Part shown: piece by piece, positions 1 to 10,700 of the stretch | Layout of the letters: every line of letters begins with the position of its first letter | Numbering within the stretch: the first letter of the stretch is position 1 | Assembly: GCF_000237925.1 (NCBI RefSeq) | Contig: NW_017386112.1 | Location: 62,001 to 126,000, forward strand | Source: Schistosoma mansoni | Lineage: Eukaryota > Platyhelminthes > Trematoda > Strigeidida > Schistosomatidae | Reading direction: 5' to 3' | DNA length: 64,000 bases | The notes under the pieces: model-generated | Told to the model about the DNA's origin: nothing | Database searches by the model: none | Seen by the model: the letters and a program-made list of their open reading frames with translations, nothing else | Program-made: the position numbers and the translations under genes

Positions 1-189
1 TATATCCAGCCTGAACGTGTTCTCCATCATATATTGGTGATTATTACGATAGGACGAGTCAATGTAGACAATGATGTGACTTCCACGTAAGATCTTATCG
101 ATTAGGTAGTCATATCATGACCAATTTACAATTTTAATATTAGGTCTATTATTGGAGCAGCACTAATAACGAAGTAGACCATAGTTCTA

Positions 190-1990
190 CAGAATTAATC
201 AGTTTCATTCTCCGTCTGGAAAGGACAGGAGGCTTGATAGCCTGTTTTGGTCCTGGCAGTGATGGTCTCTCAATTGATCCAACTGTCTTTTGAAAGAGTT
301 GACAGATGGAGCTTCAATCACGTGTTAAGGTGATGCATTCCACTAGTTCATTACTCGATGATCACCTAACAAATAATTTTTTCTAGGCTTGAAAACATTT
401 TTGTAATGTCCTTGTAAATTCCCTGTTTTGGGAAACAAAGCAATGAGAGCATATCAGTTGTAAATTTATCACTAAGTAATTTGAAAATTGTAGTCAAGTC
501 ACTCCTAGTTCTTCGATTTGACAAAGGAAATAGGTTTAGTTTAGCCAGTGGAGCATAATAAGGGAGCTTCGCTATTCCGGGAATTAGCTTATTTACTGTT
601 CTATGAACCTTTCCCAAAGGTTCATTGTTATTTTTAAATAGGGGGTAGCTGCTTGTATGCAGTACTCAAGTTAAGGACGCATGTAGTGGCGTGCTTCGTT
701 AATCGATCGTCTTGATAACCGTTATTATAACAATCTGAACGGTGTATAATATCAGAAGACAAAGGGAAGCAGCAACTACATTTTTATTGACCAATAACAT
801 AGGCTAGAAGGCAGTGAGCACACTAGCAAATGTAAGTAAGCGAAGGAAAGATGACCCATAGTGGGGATGGCTGGGAAGCCAACTCGATTTAAGCAAGCGT
901 TAATCAACATTTATAGTCGGACAAAAATGAGTGACAGATATACGATGAATAAGATACGAAGTGTACACATATATGCTCATATAAAAGTGAAGTCAAGGTT
1001 AATAAGCAAATGATTAACAAGATCCAAATATGACTCATGACATTATAGGTGAATTGGCTTGTCCAGAAACTAGAATAAACTATGTAGGTGTAACATAGTA
1101 TACGACGTTACACTACTCCGCACACGCACGATTACTATGTACAAAGTAGAAAAAGTTTTAACGTCGACATGAATAAAGGCCATACTTATTGACCGTAGGG
1201 TTCTAAAACTTTTGTTGGCTATTGCACGGCAGTGTGCATTATTTTTTAAGTCTTGGCTAACAATGACTTCTAAGTTATTGTGTGTCTGGACAACGGGTAG
1301 CTCAATGTTGTTCATCATATATGTATCTGTACCTTGATAACCGATATGCATCACAGCACACTTGGAAGTTTGAGATTATTCAGATGGTTTCCCCAGGTTA
1401 TTTTGAAGTTCTATGCTATCACTCTTATTTCTTATCGCTCTCCATATCTTAACATCGTCAGCATATAGCAAGTCCGATGATGACAGGAAACGAGGAAGGT
1501 CATTTACACATAACAGGAATAACACTGACCCCAAAACTGTACCTTGAGGCAGTCCACTAAGCACAGTTTCCCAGTTAGACAACTTGGAGTTCACCCATAC
1601 TCTTTGTTGGCGCTCAATTAGGAAGTCTTTTATCCTCATTAACTGATTGCCACAAACTCCGGCATTTCCCAAATTATGTAACAGTCTATTGTAAGGGACT
1701 TTGTCAAAAGCTTTTCTGAAGTCAATGTAGGCTACGTCTATGAGCAACTCATGGTTTTTAAGACAGCACCAGCTTTGACGAACCACTAATAATTTAGTGA
1801 GACAGGAATAGTATATTCTAAAACCATACTGCTTTTCCAAAAGAATCCTGTTTTCATAGAGGTCCTTAAACAACTGCTTCCGAATAATCTTGTCTAAAAT
1901 GTTAACAACCACACTAGTCGGGGTAACGGTTCAGTAGCTCTCAGGTTTACTTCGTTTCTGTTTCGAAGACAAGACTTACTATGACGTTCT
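190..1990 (-). mobile_element. CR1-like non-LTR retrotransposon, 5'-truncated and decayed
   Basis: The minus strand encodes pieces of a LINE reverse transcriptase. At 1912-1376 are NILDKIIRKQLF, the catalytic-palm segment YIDFRKAFDKVPYNRL, then LPQGTVLGSVLFLLCVNDL and the active-site box YADDVKIW. At 1354-1070 are LPVVQTHNNLEVIVSQDL and a thumb-like segment, and at 617-366 a C-terminal piece. The order is that of CR1/Jockey-type RT, and similar schistosome families are known (SR1, Perere). At least two frame changes and a large 5' loss (no endonuclease) make it dead. About 180 bp at 190-365 look like its 3' UTR, because a matching stretch recurs in the opposite orientation at about 30045-30110. 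Clade assignment is from motif pattern only. Confidence 0.8.
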
Positions 1991-1999
1991 TAGGTTTAT

Positions 2000-4160
2000 G
2001 CCCTAGTATCTCGCTATGAGTGCAGTTTTTACAGTCATTTTCAGAAATGACATAGTGTTTATGTTGCACACCAAGTCACTTTTTAAAAAGTTTGTAGCCG
2101 TCAGAAAGTATATGTGAGGGGCGCTCAGTATGAGTCGTGACCTTGAAGGGTACGTACGTGAAATTTGCTTAGGGCGTAAGCGGCTCCTAGCTGTGCACTG
2201 AGAGTGTGATGCCGAAAAAATAAACAATGGAGAAGTATCGAATTTGTATATAAGCCCCTGAACAATACCTAACAGTTTCTAGTGGAGCAGACAAGGGTAT
2301 GATAACGTACGTTCCTAATGCGTATTAGGAAAAACCCATAGCGGCTGTTGTCGCTAGAGTGCAATATGGTTAGACCCTCCCGAAAAAATAACACAGTAAT
2401 CATAATATATTCTAAGATAACAATATGTTACATGAGGCATTCCAGTATACACTCATGATCAAGCTGTTACCAGCGCTACAGGCTTCACTTTATTAAGTTA
2501 TTGAATTATGTTGACATGTTGTAAGGCACATGTGCAATATAAACAGAAAATAAATTTTCATACATTAGAATATTAATATCAGTGGGAATCTTATGTTCAA
2601 CATAAGAGGTGGCGCGCCTTATGAGAGCTGCATTGCGATAAGCAATTGATGGTCGAGAATGAATGGAATTAAAGTCCAGAACAGTCAATCGAAGACGTCA
2701 AATTGAGCGTATTAGTTTGTGATCCTCGATAGTGATCACGGACAAATTCCTCAAGTATAAGTGACGTCTCAGGACAAAGTTTTATGTTCCACATGCTTTC
2801 GGAGGTATACCATGAGGGTGCTGAAAAAGAGAGAAAAAGGGAAGGACGAGAAGCAGGACGGACAGTGTTCATGACTACTGAAGTTTAGTCACTTGTGGTG
2901 GGACAATTAGAGTATGACTACTTAGACTTATTCTCCTTTATCAAGTCAGTTTCTAGGCAAATGTATTTCATCAGGTTAGTAAAACAAGGCACAGTATGGA
3001 GTTGAATGAATAAAGCAGTGTACAAATGGAGTTATGTGTTTTTAAAATTTGGTGGGGATGGTAAAGTGTTCGAATGTCAACTGGCTCTTTTTCGTCAAAA
3101 TTATTATAACTCGTTTTTATTGTTATGTTTGTGGAGTGATGAGTGAACTCATGTTTAGCGTAATTGTCCAGTCTTGCTTGCAATAGGGTTTCTCTGAAGG
3201 AAGTAAAACCAATTCAGGGTTACAGACATGAGCCAAGGATGTGATTGGCACAAGAAATTAGCACCAATACAATTGGTTAGTGACATCCAACTTGACAGTA
3301 AGGAGCAGTAACTTAGCACAAAGTTCTGCCCTACAGACATTAGTGGATTGAAGTTGTCTCCTCCCTATTATGTTTGCTGGTCAGTAACGTCACCCTCCCC
3401 CCTTGTGATGTTAGACTCGCCTACGTTTGTGTCATGTATGGATATTGTTTTAATCTGAGCCCTATATTGCACACCTTGTTGGAATACAGTGTCACTACAA
3501 GTTCCATGTTACAGGCAGATCAGACAGCTAAAACTTTTGCATTGTGGGTTGAATATCTGTTTACTGTATCGCATTGCTATGAAGGAAACTAGTGGTATAG
3601 GTTATAAGATACCGGTCATATTATATGTGGTTTAGAGATGATAAGGACAAATAGCTGGCCGGAGAATATGAAAGAGAAGTCTAAGGTTATAAGATATATG
3701 AGTAGGACGATGAGTAAGCAGGATAAAAAAAACATTGTTTGGACGCTAGTGATGAAAAAAATATTTCATATTAGTAAAATATGAACTAGAAGGAACTCAC
3801 AATAATTTAGGATAGTTTCTGAGCTTCTTATGATTAGATAGTTTTCGATTTTTCGCCTGAGCAGTCTCTAGTTTCATCAAGTTTTATTGGATCGTGGTCC
3901 AAGGTATTTCTAGGGCCCAATGTGTACAACACCATAAATGGTTATGGAGATGAAAAGAAAATCCAAGAAACGCAGTTACTTATTAGTTATAAAGAGGGGA
4001 TACGGAGCATACAACAATAGAAAACGAATAAAGCACTGTTTGGCCTGCAACATGTCAAACGTAAAGTTTCAGAGGCTATTCGGCGTCAAATGATCTCAGT
4101 TTGTGGCATGGCTATCAAATGTCAGTCGGTTAGATGTTGGATGGACCATTGTCAAATGCA
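2000..4160. other. intergenic stretch, no gene recognised
   Basis: AT-rich sequence with only short open frames. Small minus-strand frames between 2506 and 3340 (for example 2872-2669) run in a row, but I see no motif, splice structure or family likeness. They may be remains of an old retroelement. I see nothing else I can support here. Confidence 0.4.
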
Positions 4161-4335
4161 GGTTGGTTTAGGTAATCTCCATCGAACATGTGGGAACATG
4201 TGGGAATCGGTCCATAAAGCGGTTAAGGAAGGATTTAAATTGAATAAGCGTTTGGCTTGACCGGATGTCTACTGGTAATCTATTCCAGAGGTTTGCATAG
4301 CGCGTGACTTCAATTTGCTTGATGTTCTCGATATA
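4160..4335 (-). mobile_element. C-terminal fragment of a CR1-like LINE
   Basis: The minus-strand translation contains RYANLWNRLPVDIRSSQTLIQFKSFLNRF-like sequence in two parts: RYANLWNRLPVDIRS, then QFKSFLNRF. This is the usual last segment of CR1/Jockey reverse transcriptases, where a 'NLWNxLP' motif is followed by a short helix. It ends shortly before the 3' end of the neighbouring RTE copy. No other part of the element is visible. Confidence 0.55.
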
Positions 4336-4404
4336 TTTAGTACAAAAAACGTAGATAACTACGTAGGAAAAAACAGTATTTGATTGCTTAATTACATAGT
4401 TAAC

Positions 4405-6995
4405 TATGCCTGTTACCTCACGTAGAGAAGCATAGGCCACCCACTAGCATTTCCCGTTCAACTCTGTCCTCAACAATTCTTTCTAATTGTTATTCATGCT
4501 TTTGATCTGCTTCCGATTCTGCACTCAATATGTTCTTTGGCCTTCCTCTTCCCACCATGATTCCATGTTGACGCTTGCCATGTGATGCAGTTTCATGATT
4601 TCCATAAAGTATGTCCTATTTACTTCCAACGTCTTTTCGTAATTTGCTCAGTTGGAAGCTGGTCTGTTCTCTCCTACAGTAGGTTGTTCCTGATGGTATC
4701 TGGTGAACAGATATTGAGTATCTTACTTTGACATTTGTTTATAAATACTTGTACGTTTTTGATGATGGTTGTGGTAGTTCTGGAAGTTTCAGCTCCGTAC
4801 AGTAGAACTGTGTTGGCGTTCGTATTGAAGATTCTGACTTTGATAATGGCTTGCGGACAGTTGTTTTGAGTTCTATTTGTTCTTCACCTGCATTTGTTGG
4901 TTTGTATAGGATAGAAGGTCTAGTTGCATGCAATCTGTCCATTGTATTCCTTGATTTCCCTCAGATGTGTAGGTCTTCATAATCCAGTCAACCACCGGAA
5001 GAGAAAGGGGGTAGTAGGCAACCTTGCCTGACACCGGTCCTCAATTTGAGTGAGTCTGCCAGTAATCCTCCATTCACCACTGTACAGTCTAGTCCATCGT
5101 ATGAATTCGGTATGATGTTGACGATTTTCCCATGCTACTTAATCCATGTAGTCGAAGAAGGTCCCTTAATGTTCTCCTACCCACGTCGTCAAATGCCTTC
5201 TCATAGTCAAGGGAGTTGATGTATAGTGATGGCTTGCATTAAATTGGTTGTTCAACAATGATCGTTAGTGTTGGGATTTAGTCTGTGCACGACCGGTCGT
5301 TACGGAATCCGGTCTGTTGATCTGGAAGTTGGGCATCTACTGAATTTTTCATCCAGTTCAGCAACACTTTGTTGCAAACCTTTCCAGTGTGTCTGTGATA
5401 CGTGTTCTTCCTCCCAAATCTTCCTGAACAGAACGTGGAGCATGTTAGCAGTTGCTTCTATGTCTGACTTTGGTGCTTCGGCTAGTATATTGTCAGGTCC
5501 ATCTGATTTCCCACTTGTTTGCTTCAGTGCATTCAGCTTGTGCCTTGACTTTCTCTGTCCTTGTTCGGCTGTTGTTAATTACTATTTTTTTGTTCTTCCT
5601 TTCTTGAAGCTTGTCTAGGGTTTCGACAGAGATCCATTCCTTATGATGATGATGCTTATCGGGACCCAGAATCTCCTGATGCGTTGAAGTTAGTGCTCAT
5701 TTGATCCATTTCCAGTTGTCCTTTATAGTAGTTTCTTCTTCTTTGAGTAGATCCTGTAAGGCTTGTAACGTGTTGTTGAGAGTTATCTTGAATTGGTTGA
5801 GTTTGTTAGTATCTGGAAAGACGGCTGTATTGAACCTTTATACTGCTGTTTCTTCAGTTGTCCAGTGTTTCTTTAGTTTCAGTCTCATCTTGGCCACAAC
5901 CAGGTGGTGATTTGAAGCTATGTCAGCTCCTCTCCTGATTTTCACATCTTTCATAGATCTCCTGAATTTTTTAGTGATGCAAATGTGATCGATTTGGTTC
6001 TCCGTTGTGTGGTCCGGTGAGACCCATGTAGCTTTGTGTATGCGTTTGCGGAGGAATATTGTGCGGCCTATAACCAGTTTGTTGGATGCACATAAATTTG
6101 CAAATCTCTCGCCATTTTTGTTTCTCTCTCCCAGTCTATGTCGTCGCATGATATCTTCATATCCGGTGTTGTTCATTCCGACTTTGGAGTTTAGGTCTCC
6201 CATCAGGATGGTGAGATCGTTTCTTAAGCACTTCTCTATGATTGATTGCAGTCTCATAGAACTAGTCCTCATTGTCGTCGTTGCTATCATTGGCTGGTGC
6301 ATAACACTGGACAACATTCATTACGTTTCCCCCTTCCTTGTTTTGAAGGATGCCCAGGAGAAGGTTGGATAGAGAGCTCTGGTGGGCGATCTACGCTCTT
6401 CGACTAGGGGTAACAGGCGTAAGTAAAGTAAGATTCCATTTGTTTTGAAGGATGCTTTGATGGTTCTGGATCCGTGAGATTCCCATCCCATATGCTTATT
6501 TGGACAGCATCAAAGCAACTCCCTGAGTTTGTGGAGTATTTTCTTGTTTGTGACCAGAGTACGTGAGCATCTCTCCCGAACATAACCTTTGCTGTCCATT
6601 TTTGGTCCAAAGTGTTTCACTGATTTCGAGAACCGCCAATTTATATCTCCTGATTTCCGTTGCTATTTCACTGGTCCTCCTGATCTCCCACATTGTCCGG
6701 ACGTTCCATGTACCTATAATATTTGTTACTGTGGTTTTTAGAAGGAACATCTGCCTCATGACTTCGGAAGAATTTCAGCTTCCATCATAAGGCTTGATAA
6801 TTATTCTGAATGAAGATGCTTCAACTCGGAGGGCAGAGTTTAAATGGTTTAAATTGTTTATTCTAGTTAGAGTTTGTTTTTAGCAAGGTTGTTTTTCTAC
6901 GGGATGGGGTTGCTGATCTCACACCCAACCTTCTTCGTCTGTGTGGGGTTGGGACAGGCAATAGCCCTAGGAGAGGTACAAGCTGAGTTTTGGTT
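4405..6995 (-). mobile_element. RTE-clade LINE, near full length but decayed (copy A)
   Basis: This lies in the minus orientation. Its 5' UTR (about 6995-6850) matches the 5' UTRs of the other RTE copies here. The endonuclease follows: at 6759-6496 [17 protein letters not shown] and ISETLW motifs, then at 6317-5838 LMGDLNSKVGMNNTGYED, WVSPDHTT and ASNHHLVVAKMRLKLK. The RT half (5700-4440) is recognisable mainly by nucleotide likeness to copies B and F and is broken by many indels. The 3' end carries the family's terminal motif ending in a 'taacagg' block near 4410. The family resembles schistosome SR2/Perere-3 RTE elements. A shorter RTE piece is nested inside it at 6354-6439. Its 5' end faces the COG4 start, with opposite transcription sense. 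Confidence 0.85.
6354..6439 (+). mobile_element. 5'-truncated RTE stub nested in copy A, with target-site duplication
   Basis: An 86 bp plus-strand piece of RTE 3' end ('aggggtaacaggcgtaag' followed by a 'taaagtaag' tail) interrupts the minus-strand RTE copy. It is flanked by a perfect 16 bp duplication, ttgttttgaaggatgc, at 6338-6353 and 6440-6455. Only one copy of this 16-mer is expected in the host LINE, so the insertion came after copy A. Confidence 0.9.
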
Positions 6996-7041
6996 TCCAT
7001 ACTTAACATCTAATTCTTCTGGGACTGTTGTTTTTGTTTTA

Positions 7042-7043
7042 AG
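7042..7043 (+). promoter_or_regulatory. COG4: splice acceptor in the COG4 5' UTR (cis- or spliced-leader)
   Basis: A T-rich tract (7027-7040) ends in an AG at 7042-7043, 23 nt before the ATG. In schistosomes this spacing fits either a cis-spliced 5' UTR or a spliced-leader trans-splicing acceptor. The sequence cannot tell which. An in-frame TGA at 7049-7051 closes the frame upstream of the chosen start. Confidence 0.5.
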
Positions 7044-7066
7044 GCAATTGAACTCTGACCAATATC

Positions 7067-7141
7067 ATGGACTCCAATGTATGCATGATTGACGACTTTT
7101 CCGATCTTAAGGATCTAGTTGAGAAGTCCCGTAATGTTAAG
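7067..7141 (+). CDS. COG4: COG4 exon 1
   Basis: Start exon of 25 codons, beginning [20 protein letters not shown]. It ends in phase 0 at a gtaagt donor. The ATG is the first in frame after the TGA at 7049. The acidic, leucine-bearing start fits the COG4 N terminus before its coiled coil. Confidence 0.85.
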
Positions 7142-7720
7142 GTAAGTAATATTTGATTTTTGAATAAAATCGACTTTACAGGCAGATGTATCTGATGAAA
7201 TCAAGAACTTACTTGCTAGAAGAAGTGAAATAGAGCATAAATTAAAAAAGATAAACTCTCTAATGTATGCAAACCCGTTAGCTATACTTTTTCTGTAGAC
7301 CTGATTTCCATAAGTTACAAGTAAATGCCGAAAATTCTTCAAAATTGGTCGGTTGTGCTTCGAAACTTGCTCTACAGCTCAGTGGGAAAGTGGAGCAATT
7401 AGATTTTGTAAAAGTAATCTTATTGAACTCCTAGTATTTTTCAGAATCATGTTCTTAAATGTGTAGATAAACTAAGTCATATAATTACTGTAAGGAACAG
7501 TGCAATTGGAGTGAAACGATGTCTCATTGACTCTAAATTAGATGAAGTAACGTAGTTGATTTTCACAGTTATTTTTAGGCCGCTGGTTACGTGTTTACAT
7601 ATCTGGAAATGGAGAGAGATATAATTTCTCTTATTTCGCGTCTGTCAGCGGGTAAGCCTGTTTTCCACTTTAAAATATCATCGGTCTAAACTAGTAGTTT
7701 TCTCACTGTCCGGGTTCATT

Positions 7721-7773
<53 letters not shown>

Positions 7774-10700
7774 CATACTTTGATGAATTGCTTAAAAAGT
7801 GGTTGTGAATTGTTACTTCAACTTCTCTGCTTGTGTTTTGATTGGAAGTAGATATAGCTTTCCAATAATCTGTAACTACATGCCTAACGTGAGGTCCTGG
7901 TCAGCAAATTATATGAAAGTGGGAAGACTACATGTTTCAGTCATGATGAAGGACCATTTAGAAATATGCCTTAGGCAGTCCCTATACTTCATGTCGGAGC
8001 AGTAAAGGAAGAGCCTAACAATGTGAAAGCAATAGATGCCAAAATAATTCCAGTATTAGACGAAGTAAGTGGCTAAAGGTATCTATATTAAAATCAGAAT
8101 TTAGAGATAAATAGGAAATAAATGGATCTATGTTGTTAAGTCCTATTCCGAGCCACGTTTATTCGAGTTCTTAAACCGTTGACCACGATTATCTAGAGAA
8201 CCTTGACCAATAATTCAATACCTGTCCCTTACGACTTAGATAAGTGATTTCGTGGTAGCTTTTAGCCTTTCAACCTACCCCTAGATCGCTCGGCGTTGAA
8301 CACCAGGATATGACTTAAATAGAGTCTGCATAACGTGTGTCTCAAAAACTCACAAGTTTAGAATGGTTTAGAAAGCACAGTTCTTATGTTCGTCATGGTA
8401 TGAAAACTTAGTATACATTGGCTATTTGTTCTCGCCACTTACGTTTAACTCCTGTATATGTTGACGGTGACGTTTATTACGGATTTCTTGAAGATTGCTG
8501 TAATCTAACTGTAGTGTCAGTCGAACACTACTCCGTTAAGTAAAAGTGATAAAAAGTGGAACATTTCCAAACACTTCAATAGTGAATCAGTGGCTTATTG
8601 GTTTAAACATTAAGCTATCAACCAATGTAGGGTAAGTTTGAAATCCAAATTCTGTGTTTTAAGCATTCAAATATTATGACCAGTCGTCGTAAAATATGAT
8701 TCAAAGCCGAGTATAGCTGATGAGTCACAATAATAATATAATCATTATAAAGTCTAAAGTTGAGAAACTAGACGTAGTTAAATGGATACTTCACGCCTTT
8801 CAAATGTACGGTAGTGGTCTCAGTCGGTCACAGCCTATAACCTGGTGCGTTTGTACATCGGTTCAAGTTCCCATACCCCATCATCACTGAGAGATGAAAT
8901 TGTCAGGCCAAATCCCAGAATAGTAGAGGTAGTTACCGTATTAGTGATAATAGGAAAGATTAGGCACCAAAGATACGATTCAATAGGAAAATTTAAATTA
9001 GTGAAATAAAAACAAGAAAGTCGTGAGGAATTTGGAATCTCAAAATTTGGGGGAAGACAAAGGATGGATGCGACTGCGCCATTGCAAACAATCTTGAACC
9101 ATGTCATTCAAAGTCTATGACCGTTGACTACTATAATCACACGCATCCCAACACGGTAGGCTATACCTATTAACATGAGTAAATCCAAATGTATCCCCCA
9201 AATGCCCCGGTACGGCCGAGAGTGGTGAGAGTCCGCCCTCCCTCCCGAAATGCTCTCACACGACCACGCCTACACAGCCTCTGTCAGGAAAGTCCGACTC
9301 ACTGCCTTCTCGCGGCATTACCGTTTACGAAATTGAGAGGACGAAAAGCGAATGTCCGGCGCTCTAAACGGGTTGGTGGACACGGAAAGTTTACCTAGGG
9401 GAGTTGGCAAACCCTGATCCCAAACCAATGGTGTACATAGGCTCCAATATCCTGAAGGAACAAATGGCGTATGAACCAATCGTTGGTCACCGGCTACCAT
9501 GGGACTGCATCTTCTCACGATACCCCACTGCCTTGTGGATCAGACATTTAGGTCAAAGGCTCCGGGTGTGGCCCCCTAAGAAAACCACCTGTTTCGGTCT
9601 AGGCACCCGGGCAGTATCATAGCCCTCACACAGTGAAATGACATTTTTTGTGTGGCGCATATATATCTGGTACCACTTGTACTAATATTTGTATGTTCAA
9701 GTAAATAATTTCAAATGTTAATAACTTCATGGATTGATTCTATGTTACGGTTTGACAGCCCCTAGCCTTCCAGCCTACTCGTACACCTATATACGTAACG
9801 CATGTCTCAACCACCTCACTTGATGAAGATTTACTACCTCATCAATCGACTTGTTATTCTTACCTAGTACCGTATTCCTAACTCATACATTGCTTATTCC
9901 GTGGTCCCAAAACACACGAGCAATGCTTCGAAAACACCTATGATTTGATGCTTGTAACCTACAAATATCCTTTATTTTTGATGTCCATGATGGTGATCTG
10001 ACTAACTGGAAACCAATAAAGTGACTAAGGAGTTACGATTTAGTAATAATCAACATAGAACTTGACGCAAATGTGATTTAGCTCAGGTTAGGATTCCATG
10101 GTAGCGCAACAAGATGAAATAAACGGAAAAGTAGCAAATGAGTCGAAATAATAGTAATATCAGCGATAATGAACGGCTAAAATTTCAGAGTATACTTCAA
10201 AAACGAGGGACGAACTACAGACATGTATAAGTGAATATCAAAACTGAATAGAAGGTAAATGTATCTATACTGCTATTCATTTCTAAATCACGTCACACAC
10301 TTGAAGTACCCCTAAATAAACGGGTATATACGTCTTTTTAAGCCAATTTGACAATATATTAATATGGGAAGCCAACATATTGAAACATATGTCCGAACGT
10401 CAAGCTCCATGAACTAGCTAATATTATGACAGACACACGTCACTCAACATATACATACTGTATTTATTCTGATTTTACGAATCTTATCAAATATTTCCTG
10501 TTGTAGTTGTTAATCTCCAATTTTTAATGGTCTCTTGTTTCTGATGGTCATTAATGATGATCTAAACAAAATACTTTATAGATAATCCTGATAATAATCC
10601 ATTGACAACTCTGGATGACAGTCGACAAATTCTTGTGAAGATGGCAGTTGAGAAATTCGATGAATATGTTTCGAAACGAGATGAAAAGAATATAGTATAT

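Larger units (their letters stand above)
7652..10581 (+). other. COG4 intron 5
   Basis: 2.9 kb intron. It holds a (TA)n run at 7725-7770, decayed LINE fragments (about 8150-8420 and 9720-9930) and one copy of the ~530 bp repeat W at 9190-9712. I see no further exon in it. Confidence 0.6.

Noticed and set aside
40-65. 'taggacgagtc' as a hammerhead half
   Set aside because: No CTGANGA partner and no stems around it.
7725-7770. (TA)n run as a promoter element
   Set aside because: Plain microsatellite inside an intron.
8812-8900. tRNA gene on the plus strand
   Set aside because: Only a B-box-like ggttcaagttc is seen; no cloverleaf. Perhaps a SINE head relic.
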